DNA of 5,229 nt from Betaproteobacteria bacterium (GTDB taxonomy: Bacteria; Pseudomonadota; Gammaproteobacteria; Burkholderiales; Burkholderiaceae), in contig JAGWXN010000237.1 of NCBI GenBank assembly GCA_018969885.1, forward strand, positions 1 to 5,229. Reading direction: 5' to 3'. The position numbers and the translations under genes are program-made. The notes under the pieces are model-generated. The model did not search any database. It was not told the DNA's origin and saw only the letters and a program-made list of their open reading frames with translations. Each line of letters starts with the position of its first letter. Position 1 is the first letter of the stretch. This document shows, piece by piece, positions 1-5,229 of this stretch.

Positions 1-1
1 G

Positions 2-727
2 TCGGCGCTGCCCGTCGCAACTCGAGAGGGCTTTCGCTTTCTGCATGTGTCCACGGATGAGGTCTATGGCACGCTGGGCCCCACCGACCCCGCCTTCAGC
101 GAAACCACGCCCTACGCACCCAACAGCCCGTATGCCGCATCGAAGGCCGCCTCCGACCATCTGGTTCGCGCCTGGCACCATACCTATGGGCTGCCCGTGC
201 TCACTACCAACTGCTCCAATAACTACGGCCCCTACCAGTTCCCGGAAAAGTTGATTCCGCTCATGATCGTGAACGCTCTCGCGGGCAAGCCCCTGCCGGT
301 CTACGGCGATGGCATGCAGATTCGCGATTGGCTCTACGTGGGCGATCACTGCAGCGCGGTACGCCGCGTGCTCGAGGCGGGCCGACTCGGTGAGACCTAC
401 AACATCGGTGGCCATAACGAAAAGGCCAACATCGAGATCGTGCGCACGGTGTGTGCGCTTCTCGATGCGCGTCGGCCCGACCCGGCGGGCCCGCGCAGCC
501 GCCTCATCACCTATGTCACCGATCGTCCTGGCCATGATCGCCGCTACGCCATCAACGCGAATAAGATCGAGCGCGAACTGGGCTGGCGTCCGGCTGAAAC
601 CTTCGATTCGGGTATCGCCCGCACCATCGACTGGTATCTCGCCCATCCCGAATGGATCGCGGGTGTACAGAGCGGTGCTTACCGCGAGTGGATCGATACC
701 CAGTACGGCAGCCGAAAAAGCGCCTGA
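2..727 (+). CDS. rfbB: dTDP-glucose 4,6-dehydratase, 5'-truncated by window edge
   Basis: This enzyme (RmlB) makes dTDP-4-keto-6-deoxyglucose from dTDP-glucose using bound NAD+, the second step of dTDP-L-rhamnose synthesis in the cytosol. It is an extended short-chain dehydrogenase. The frame is open from base 2 to the TGA at 725-727, giving 241 visible residues. Family members are about 350 long, so roughly the first 110 residues, including the NAD-binding GxxGxxG, lie outside the window. The visible part has the catalytic STDEVYG motif (fragment residues 17-23), the YxxxK pair (Y44, K48), the [14 protein letters not shown] segment, the [16 protein letters not shown] nucleotide-sugar region and the C-terminal [11 protein letters not shown] segment. 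A GTG at 47 lies inside the catalytic motif (V of HVSTDE) and cannot be the real start. The gene is followed 24 bases later by rfbA. Family assignment is certain. The rhamnose role, rather than another dTDP-sugar, follows from the neighbours. Confidence 0.97.
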   Translation, partial: SALPVATREGFRFLHVSTDEVYGTLGPTDPAFSETTPYAPNSPYAASKAASDHLVRAWHHTYGLPVLTTNCSNNYGPYQFPEKLIPLMIVNALAGKPLPVYGDGMQIRDWLYVGDHCSAVRRVLEAGRLGETYNIGGHNEKANIEIVRTVCALLDARRPDPAGPRSRLITYVTDRPGHDRRYAINANKIERELGWRPAETFDSGIARTIDWYLAHPEWIAGVQSGAYREWIDTQYGSRKSA

Positions 728-751
728 CCCTTCCCCAACAATTTATCGTCC

Positions 752-1660
752 ATGCCGATCAAACCTCCACGCGCTACCACCCGCCGCCGCGGCATCATCC
801 TCGCCGGTGGTTCGGGCACCCGGCTCCACCCGCTCACGCTTGCAGTCTCAAAACAGCTGATGCCGGTGTATGACAAGCCCATGGTGTATTACCCGCTTTC
901 GGTACTGATGCTGGCGGGCATCAGGGAAATCCTGGTGATTTCCACCCCCCATGATCTGCCCGGCTTCAAGCGGCTGCTGGGTGATGGATCAGCCTGGGGC
1001 CTGTCACTCTCCTACGCCGAGCAGCCAAGCCCAGACGGGTTGGCCCAAGCTTTTCATATCGGGGCAGATTTCGTGGGCGACGGACCGTCTGCGCTGGTGC
1101 TGGGTGACAACCTTTTTCATGGCCACGACCTGATGCGTCGTCTGGCAGCCGCCGATGTGCAGACAGCAGGCGCCACCGTCTTCGCCTATCCCGTCACCGA
1201 TCCCGAGCGTTATGGCGTGGTCGAATTTGACGAGGCCGGCCATGCGATTTCAATCGAAGAAAAACCTTCAAAGCCCCGCAGCCGCTACGCGGTCACCGGC
1301 CTGTATTTTTATGACCAACAGGTGGTCGACATTGCGCGCGATCTCAAACCATCGGCACGCGGCGAACTCGAAATCACCGATCTGAACCGCATCTATCTCG
1401 AACGCGGCCAGCTCGATGTGCAGGTGCTGGGCCGCGGCGATGCCTGGCTAGACACCGGCACGCATGATTCGCTGATTGAAGCAGCGCAGTTCATCCAGAC
1501 CCTCGAAAAACGTCAGGGCCTCAAGGTCGCCTGCCCCGAGGAAATTGCCTGGCGACAGGGCTGGATCGACGATGCGGCGCTGCGCGCGCTTGCCCGGCCG
1601 CTCGCAAAGAGCGGCTATGGTGCTTACCTCGAGCGACTGCTCGAGCATCAGGTGTTCTGA
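752..1660 (+). CDS. rfbA: glucose-1-phosphate thymidylyltransferase
   Basis: RmlA joins glucose-1-phosphate and dTTP to give dTDP-glucose and pyrophosphate, the first committed step of the rhamnose pathway. The 302-residue product has the nucleotide-binding loop [16 protein letters not shown] at residues 14-29 followed by [12 protein letters not shown]. It has VLGDNLFHG at 117-124 with the Mg-binding Asp119, VVEFD at 156-160, the EEKP motif at 169-172, [11 protein letters not shown] at 206-216 and [10 protein letters not shown] at 232-241 with the second metal Asp234. Length fits the family (about 290-300). The ATG at 752 gives about 8 extra residues, rich in Pro, Thr and Arg, before the usual start point. 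No other ATG or GTG lies between 752 and the GGSGTR loop, and no clear Shine-Dalgarno is visible. It sits in the rfbBACD operon and is probably translated by reinitiation or coupling. The family is normally feedback-inhibited by dTDP-rhamnose. Confidence 0.97.
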   Translation: MPIKPPRATTRRRGIILAGGSGTRLHPLTLAVSKQLMPVYDKPMVYYPLSVLMLAGIREILVISTPHDLPGFKRLLGDGSAWGLSLSYAEQPSPDGLAQAFHIGADFVGDGPSALVLGDNLFHGHDLMRRLAAADVQTAGATVFAYPVTDPERYGVVEFDEAGHAISIEEKPSKPRSRYAVTGLYFYDQQVVDIARDLKPSARGELEITDLNRIYLERGQLDVQVLGRGDAWLDTGTHDSLIEAAQFIQTLEKRQGLKVACPEEIAWRQGWIDDAALRALARPLAKSGYGAYLERLLEHQVF

Positions 1661-1669
1661 AAGCGGCCC

Positions 1670-2221
1670 ATGACCATCACCCCCAGCCCGCTGCTGCCCG
1701 AAGTCCTGATCGTTGAGCCCAAAGTATTTGGCGACGCGCGAGGGTTCTTTTTTGAAAGCTTCAATGCGCGCGTGTTCCAGGAACGAACCGGACTCGCCCC
1801 GCAGTTCGTGCAGGATAACCACTCGCGCTCATCGCGTGGCGTGCTGCGCGGGCTTCACTATCAGATCCGTCAGCCCCAGGGCAAACTGGTGCGCGTGGTG
1901 CGGGGGCGGGTGTTTGACGTCGCTGTTGATCTGCGACGTTCATCGCCGAGCTTTGGCCAATGGGCAGGCTGGGAGCTGAGTGAAGAGAACCAGCGACAGA
2001 TCTGGATCCCGCCGGGATTCGGACACGGCTTTGTTGTGCTGTCCGAGTCGGCGGACTTTCTTTACAAGACCACCGACTACTACGCGCCCGAGCACGAGCG
2101 GTGCCTGCTATGGAACGATCCGTCGGTCGGTGTGCAGTGGCCAACCGAGGGGCTCTCGCTCACGCTTTCCGACAAAGACCGGCGTGGGCTGCCCCTTGCA
2201 CACTGCGAATGTTTTGACTGA
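1670..2221 (+). CDS. rfbC: dTDP-4-dehydrorhamnose 3,5-epimerase
   Basis: RmlC epimerises C3 and C5 of dTDP-4-keto-6-deoxyglucose to give dTDP-4-keto-L-rhamnose. The 183-residue product is a full-length RmlC-type cupin, normally a homodimer. Visible motifs in order are DARGFFFESF at 22-31, QDNHSRS at 48-54, the catalytic RGLHYQ with His63, K72 in the QGKLVRV strand, VFDVAVDLR at 81-89, IWIPPGFGHGFVVLSE at 111-126, LYKTTDYY at 131-138 with Tyr132, and LSDKD with Asp170. His63 and Asp170 coincide with the His-Asp dyad described for the Salmonella enzyme, so the active site looks intact. The ATG at 1670 lies 9 bases after the rfbA stop and gives the standard N-terminus. Only a weak GAAAG precedes it. 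The stop at 2219-2221 is 7 bases before the rfbD GTG. Cys178 and Cys181 at the C-terminus are not part of any motif I recognise. Confidence 0.97.
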   Translation: MTITPSPLLPEVLIVEPKVFGDARGFFFESFNARVFQERTGLAPQFVQDNHSRSSRGVLRGLHYQIRQPQGKLVRVVRGRVFDVAVDLRRSSPSFGQWAGWELSEENQRQIWIPPGFGHGFVVLSESADFLYKTTDYYAPEHERCLLWNDPSVGVQWPTEGLSLTLSDKDRRGLPLAHCECFD

Positions 2222-2228
2222 CCGCGCC

Positions 2229-3149
2229 GTGAGTGCCCCAGTCCTCCGGCTCCTCCTTCTAGGCGCCACCGGACAGGTGGGCTGGGAGCTGGCCCGAAGC
2301 CTGCAGCCGCTCGGTGAGGTGGTGCTACCCGACCGGCGTAGTGCCGATTTCAGCCGTCCCGATTCGCTCGCTTCATGCGTGGCAAGCGAAGCCCCCGATG
2401 TGATCGTCAATGCTGCGGCTTACACCGCGGTCGACCAGGCCGAGCAGGAAGAGGCGCTCGCGCTTCGGATCAATGGCGAGGCAACGGGCGTGCTCGCACA
2501 GGCTGCGAGCAGCCGTGGCGCGCTCTTCATCCACTATTCCACCGACTATGTGTTTGCCGGCACGGGCGAACGCGCCTGGCAGCCCAGCGATCCAGTCGAC
2601 CCGCAGAACGCCTACGGCCGTACCAAGCTCGCCGGTGAACAGGCCATCGCTGCGAGCGGCAGTGATTGGCTGGTGTTTCGTACCAGCTGGGTCTACGCCG
2701 CACGCGGCCGGAACTTCGTCCGCACCATGCTCAAACTCGGTACGGATCGAGAGCGGCTACGCGTGGTGGCCGACCAGATCGGCGCCCCCACCTCGGCGCG
2801 ACTGATCGCAGACGCCACCGCACACGCGCTCGCGGTCGCGCTCGTTGAACGACGCGAAGGCCGCTTTCAGAGTGCCGTCCATCATCTTTGCGCAGCTGGG
2901 CACACCAGCTGGCACGGCTTTGCCGAGGCGCTCTTTGAGCGCTGGCGCGTGCTGTCGCCCGGAGCACCACTCGCGCTCCAGAGCCTGGAGGCGATCGCCT
3001 CGAGCGAGTATCCAACACCCGCGCAACGTCCTCTCAACTCGCGGCTGGATTGCACCGCTTTCGAGCGTCGTTTCGGCTTGAAGCTTCCCCCCTGGCAAAG
3101 GGGGCTGGAGATGGTGTTGCAGGAACTTGCCGCCATCAGCGGCCGTTAA
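2229..3149 (+). CDS. rfbD: dTDP-4-dehydrorhamnose reductase
   Basis: RmlD uses NAD(P)H to reduce dTDP-4-keto-L-rhamnose to dTDP-L-rhamnose, the last step. From the GTG at 2229 the product is 306 residues, near the family's usual 290-305. It shows the Rossmann motif LLLLGATGQVGWEL (G12, G15, G18), VNAAAYTAVDQAE at 60-72, the STDYVFAG active-site segment at 104-111, the YxxxK pair Y129/K133 in NAYGRTKLAGE, FRTSWVYA at 150-157, DQIGAPTSA at 182-190 and a C-terminal RPLNSRLD segment at 267-274. The frame is open much further upstream, to 1980 and across the end of rfbC, but that stretch is rfbC read in another frame. GTG 2229 puts the Rossmann strand at the right distance from the N-terminus. A TTG at 2214 is a less likely alternative. 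No Shine-Dalgarno is visible, so coupling to rfbC is likely. The last 14 bases overlap the opposite-strand crotonase gene. Confidence 0.96.
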   Translation: MSAPVLRLLLLGATGQVGWELARSLQPLGEVVLPDRRSADFSRPDSLASCVASEAPDVIVNAAAYTAVDQAEQEEALALRINGEATGVLAQAASSRGALFIHYSTDYVFAGTGERAWQPSDPVDPQNAYGRTKLAGEQAIAASGSDWLVFRTSWVYAARGRNFVRTMLKLGTDRERLRVVADQIGAPTSARLIADATAHALAVALVERREGRFQSAVHHLCAAGHTSWHGFAEALFERWRVLSPGAPLALQSLEAIASSEYPTPAQRPLNSRLDCTAFERRFGLKLPPWQRGLEMVLQELAAISGR

Positions 3150-3927
3150 AGACCGGCGGCCGTTTCTCGGCAAACGCGCGAGCGGCATCCGCATGGTCTT
3201 CGGTGACCATGCAGCAGGCCTGATGCAGGGCCTCGGCCTCGATCGTGGGCGCAAACGCGGCCGCGGCAGCAAGACTTGTGATCTGTTTGATGTGGCCATA
3301 GGCAATCGTGGGGCCGGCAGCCAGCTCGGCCACGCGGGCGCTCGCCTTGGCAGCAAACTCCTCGGCTGAAAAAACCTGAGTCAGCAGGCCCATTGCGAGC
3401 GCCTCGTGCGCGTTGAGAACAGGTGCGAACATCATGAGTTCGCGCGCCCGCGCCACACCCAGCATGCGTGTAAGCAGCCAGTTGACCCCAAAGTCGCCGG
3501 CGAGCCCCACCCGGCTGAAGGCGGTCGTGAGCTTCACATCACTTGATGCGAACCTGAAATCACAGGCCAGCGCAAGGCCCAGCCCGGCGCCCGCCACCGC
3601 GCCGGGAATCACCGCAACGGTGGGCTTGGCCATCTCGTGTAACAGCCGCACCGATTCGGCACGGTCGCGGAGCTGGTTGGCGCGTTGCTCTACCGACAAG
3701 CCGGCATCGCGTCCGGCTGCCATGGCCTTGACGTCGCCCCCCGCGCAAAAGGCACCGCCGCTGCCGGTCAGCACCACCACGCGAATCGTAGGATCGAGTG
3801 CCGCCGCGCGAAGCGCTTCGCACAGCTGCGTTGACATCGGTAGCGTGATGGCGTTGCGCGATCCGGGATTGTCCAGGGTGAGCGTCATGACCGCACCCTG
3901 AGTCTCACGAAGAACCTGTCCTGTCAT
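3136..3927 (-). CDS. crotonase-superfamily protein (enoyl-CoA hydratase/isomerase-like)
   Basis: The 263-residue product belongs to the crotonase superfamily of acyl-CoA hydratases, isomerases and related enzymes, normally cytosolic trimers or hexamers. The family's first oxyanion-hole segment is SGGAFCAGGDVKAM at 56-69. The second is GAVAGAGLGLALACDFRFAS at 109-128. The C-terminus EKRPPVFNGR is typical. Aligned by eye to classical enoyl-CoA hydratase, the two catalytic glutamates (Glu144 and Glu164 in the rat enzyme) are replaced by Gly117 and Phe137. Asp145 in VGLAGDFG falls where PaaG-like isomerases and 4-chlorobenzoyl-CoA dehalogenase carry a catalytic Asp. A simple hydratase role is therefore doubtful, and an isomerase-like reaction is more plausible. 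The start at 3927 is chosen because AAGGAG lies 7 bases upstream. A TTG at 3966 would add 13 unlikely residues. It lies 35 bases downstream of the cupin gene, probably in the same transcript. The substrate is unknown. Confidence 0.9.
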   Translation of the reverse strand: MTGQVLRETQGAVMTLTLDNPGSRNAITLPMSTQLCEALRAAALDPTIRVVVLTGSGGAFCAGGDVKAMAAGRDAGLSVEQRANQLRDRAESVRLLHEMAKPTVAVIPGAVAGAGLGLALACDFRFASSDVKLTTAFSRVGLAGDFGVNWLLTRMLGVARARELMMFAPVLNAHEALAMGLLTQVFSAEEFAAKASARVAELAAGPTIAYGHIKQITSLAAAAAFAPTIEAEALHQACCMVTEDHADAARAFAEKRPPVFNGR

Positions 3928-3934
3928 GACCACT

Positions 3935-3940
3935 CTCCTT
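3935..3940 (-). promoter_or_regulatory. Shine-Dalgarno of the crotonase gene
   Basis: On the minus strand the sequence reads AAGGAG, then 7 bases, then the ATG at 3927. It is the clearest ribosome binding site in the window and decides the crotonase start against the longer reading from TTG 3966. The four rhamnose genes and the transporter show nothing comparable. Confidence 0.85.
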
Positions 3941-3962
3941 CCGGCCGCGGCAAGCGGCGCCC

Positions 3963-4292
3963 TCAATCGACAATGAATAGACGTGCGCCGGTATCGGTAA
4001 ACGAGCGATGCGGCTCGGCCCCGTCGGCCACCTGATAGCTCATACCAGGCGTCAGAACATACCGCCGTCCGTCAGCGAGTTCGGTATGCAGCTCGCCCTC
4101 CAGGCAAAGGAGAATATGACCCTTGGAGCACCAGTGGTCGGCGAGGTAGCCCGGAGAGTACTCGACCATGCGTACCCGGATCGTGCCGAACTGCCGGGTA
4201 CGCCAGAGCGCGCGACCGCGCTCGCCGGGGTGCTCCACCGGCGCGATCGTGGACCAGTCGGTGGTGCCGAAGGCAATGTCACTGATCTGCAT
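3963..4292 (-). CDS. DHCW-motif cupin-fold protein
   Basis: The 109-residue product is a single-domain cupin. The key segment VEYSPGYLADHWCSKGH runs over residues 43-59, with the Asp52-His53-Trp54-Cys55 signature. It is followed by the strand and turn ILLCLEGELHTEL (60-72) and a second cupin half, LTPGMSYQVADGAEPHRS (80-97), ending in LFIVD. It resembles the small bacterial family named for its DHCW motif, whose biochemical function I do not know. His53, Cys55, His59 and His95 are candidate metal ligands, which is inference. Length fits the family and no signal peptide is present, so it should be cytosolic. The ATG at 4292 starts at the conserved N-terminus (IAFGTTDW). Only a weak GAGAAAG lies upstream. 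It is the first gene of a probable two-gene minus-strand operon with the crotonase 35 bases downstream, and it is divergent from the transporter gene. Confidence 0.9.
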   Translation of the reverse strand: MQISDIAFGTTDWSTIAPVEHPGERGRALWRTRQFGTIRVRMVEYSPGYLADHWCSKGHILLCLEGELHTELADGRRYVLTPGMSYQVADGAEPHRSFTDTGARLFIVD

Positions 4293-4343
4293 GCACTGAA
4301 CTTTCTCGAGACAGCGGGTTCGCCGGGGGCGGTGCGTTTGCTA

Positions 4344-4357
4344 GGCTCGCGGGAGCC
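4344..4357. repeat. small inverted repeat / hairpin
   Basis: GGCTC, four bases, then GAGCC forms a perfect 5-bp GC-rich stem between the divergent genes. There is no T-run after it on either strand, so it does not look like an intrinsic terminator. It overlaps the possible TAGGCT -10 element and could be an operator half-site pair or chance in GC-rich DNA. Confidence 0.45.
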
Positions 4358-4360
4358 GTC

Positions 4361-4372
4361 GTTTCCTGAAAC
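4361..4372. repeat. short palindrome GTTTC-CT-GAAAC
   Basis: A 12-base dyad with perfect 5-base arms around a CT centre lies 22 bases upstream of the transporter GTG. Its AT content is higher than the surroundings. The size suits a small regulator site, but 5-base arms alone are weak evidence. Confidence 0.35.
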
Positions 4373-4394
4373 TTGCCAAGCATAACCGACCTCC

Positions 4395-5229
4395 GTGAGC
4401 ATCGAACCCTGGTACTGGATGGCCTTTACCGTGGCTGCAGCGGCCGCGCAAAGCGCGCGGAACGCCATGCAGCGCGAACTCACTTCGGTGCTCGGCACGG
4501 TAGGCGCGACCCAGGTCCGGTTTCTTTACGGTCTGCCGTTTGGCATTCTGTTTCTCGGAATCGCAATCACCGTCACCGGCGATTCAATCCCCACCTTTCA
4601 AGCGGCCTCCATTGCCTGGACGGCGGCCGGTGCGCTCGCCCAGGTGGTTGCCACCGCGTTGATGCTGGCCGCGATGAAAGAGCGATCGTTTGTGGTCACC
4701 ACCGCGCTCGTCAAGGCGGAGCCGGTCTGGGTCGCCATTCTGGGGTTTGCGCTACTGGGCGAAACCTTTGGCTGGCCATTGCTCGCAGGCATTGCGCTCG
4801 CCACTGCCGGCGTGCTTTGGCTGTCCTGGCCCGCGGCGGGCGCGGGTTGGTCGCTGCGGCCGATTGCGCTGGGACTCGCCTCTGCTGCGGTATTCGCCGC
4901 CTCGGCCATTGCCTTTCGCGCCGCGATGCTGTCGATCGACAGCGGCGAAGCGTTTTTTGTGAAGGCGACCGCCGTGATGGTGCTGAGCCTCGCGATGCAG
5001 GCGGTCACCCTGGTGGCCTGGATGCTGATCGCCAATCGCGCGCTGCTGATCGAGGTGCTCAAAGTCTGGCGGCCGTCGCTTGCCACCGGCCTCCTTGCCG
5101 CCACCGGTTCGCAGTGCTGGTTTCTGGCCTTCGCGATCGAAACCCCCGCCAAGATCCGCACGCTCGGATTGATCGAAATCGTGTTCGCGCAAATTATTTC
5201 CCGGCGAATCTTCAGCCAGCAGCAGAACC
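4395..5229 (+). CDS. EamA/DMT-family membrane transporter, 3'-truncated by window edge
   Basis: The reading frame is open from GTG 4395 to the window end, giving 278 residues without a stop. An in-frame TAA at 4383-4385 limits the start. GTG 4395 and ATG 4419 (residue 9) are the only early candidates, and neither has a Shine-Dalgarno. The product is very hydrophobic. About nine membrane segments are visible before the edge, near residues 6-22, 37-60, 70-94, 100-121, 127-145, 157-174, 188-222, 230-249 and 261-274, so a tenth helix is probably cut off. The stretch TTALVKAEPVWVAILGFALLGE (102-123) is the typical end of a first EamA repeat. GSQCWFLAFAIET, then RTLGLIEIVFAQIISRR (238-271), matches the second. 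Such proteins export or import small metabolites in the inner membrane, but the substrate cannot be inferred. With family length about 290-300, only some 10-25 residues are missing. Confidence 0.88.
   Translation, partial: MSIEPWYWMAFTVAAAAAQSARNAMQRELTSVLGTVGATQVRFLYGLPFGILFLGIAITVTGDSIPTFQAASIAWTAAGALAQVVATALMLAAMKERSFVVTTALVKAEPVWVAILGFALLGETFGWPLLAGIALATAGVLWLSWPAAGAGWSLRPIALGLASAAVFAASAIAFRAAMLSIDSGEAFFVKATAVMVLSLAMQAVTLVAWMLIANRALLIEVLKVWRPSLATGLLAATGSQCWFLAFAIETPAKIRTLGLIEIVFAQIISRRIFSQQQN

Larger units (their letters stand above)
4293..4394. promoter_or_regulatory. divergent intergenic region (cupin / transporter)
   Basis: These 102 bases separate two divergently transcribed genes, so they should contain the promoters of both. 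I cannot place a convincing promoter. On the plus strand TAGGCT at 4342-4347 could serve as a -10 for the transporter, but the matching -35 position (TTCGCC, 4319-4324) is poor. On the minus strand TATGCT lies near 4378-4383, also without a good -35. The region contains one small hairpin and one short palindrome, listed separately. Exact promoters remain undetermined. Confidence 0.5.

Noticed and set aside
309..860. Plus-strand open frame of 183 residues bridging rfbB and rfbA.
   Set aside because: It is a Ser/Arg/Pro-rich shadow frame. Both real genes are recognised by catalytic motifs in their own frames.
1980..2228. N-terminal extension of rfbD running in an open frame through the second half of rfbC, a possible fusion.
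   Set aside because: The stretch is rfbC in another frame. The Rossmann motif starts at the normal distance from GTG 2229, and rfbC is intact.
3087..3106. Intrinsic terminator for the rhamnose operon.
   Set aside because: The C5/G5 hairpin lies inside rfbD and is not followed by a T-run on either strand.
2757..3356. Minus-strand open frame of 199 residues across the rfbD and crotonase ends.
   Set aside because: It is Arg/Pro-rich, typical of GC-rich shadow frames, and crosses two real genes in other frames.
3136..3966. Longer crotonase reading of 276 residues starting at TTG 3966 and overlapping the cupin stop.
   Set aside because: The extra 13 residues match nothing in the family, and ATG 3927 has AAGGAG at ideal spacing.
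4052..4498. Minus-strand open frame of 148 residues spanning the divergent spacer.
   Set aside because: It overlaps the cupin in another frame and the transporter start, and shows no domain.
4598..5161. Minus-strand open frame of 187 residues opposite the transporter.
   Set aside because: It is low-complexity, Ala/Ser-rich and has no motif. The plus strand encodes a clear EamA membrane protein over the same span.

Overview
This window looks like a chromosomal segment from a GC-rich proteobacterium. Three things suggest this: GC is high by eye, codons mostly end in G or C, and the dTDP-rhamnose genes run in the order B-A-C-D, an order known from beta- and gammaproteobacteria such as Burkholderia and Xanthomonas. 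The species cannot be named from the sequence alone. Coding density is very high. No tRNA, rRNA, CRISPR array, insertion sequence or phage gene was seen.

Positions 2-3149, plus strand, hold a compact dTDP-L-rhamnose operon. It consists of rfbB (5' end cut off by the window), rfbA, rfbC and rfbD, separated by only 24, 9 and 7 bases. Together the four enzymes convert glucose-1-phosphate and dTTP into dTDP-L-rhamnose, the donor for rhamnose in O-antigen, exopolysaccharide or glycolipid. Active-site motifs are visible in all four products, and none of the complete genes is broken.

Positions 3136-4292, minus strand, hold a two-gene unit. It is transcribed as a small DHCW-motif cupin followed by a crotonase-superfamily (enoyl-CoA hydratase/isomerase-like) protein. 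The crotonase gene converges on rfbD and the two coding sequences overlap by 14 bp. The crotonase keeps its oxyanion-hole segments but, aligned by eye, lacks both catalytic glutamates of classical enoyl-CoA hydratase. It has an aspartate in the position used by PaaG-like isomerases.

Positions 4293-4394 are a 102-bp divergent intergenic region with a small hairpin and a short palindrome. From 4395, plus strand, an EamA/DMT-family membrane transporter runs off the right edge, nearly complete.

The window is mostly ordinary metabolism. I see no convincing undescribed system. The points worth a second look are the non-canonical crotonase next to an uncharacterised cupin, and the terminator-free convergent overlap.
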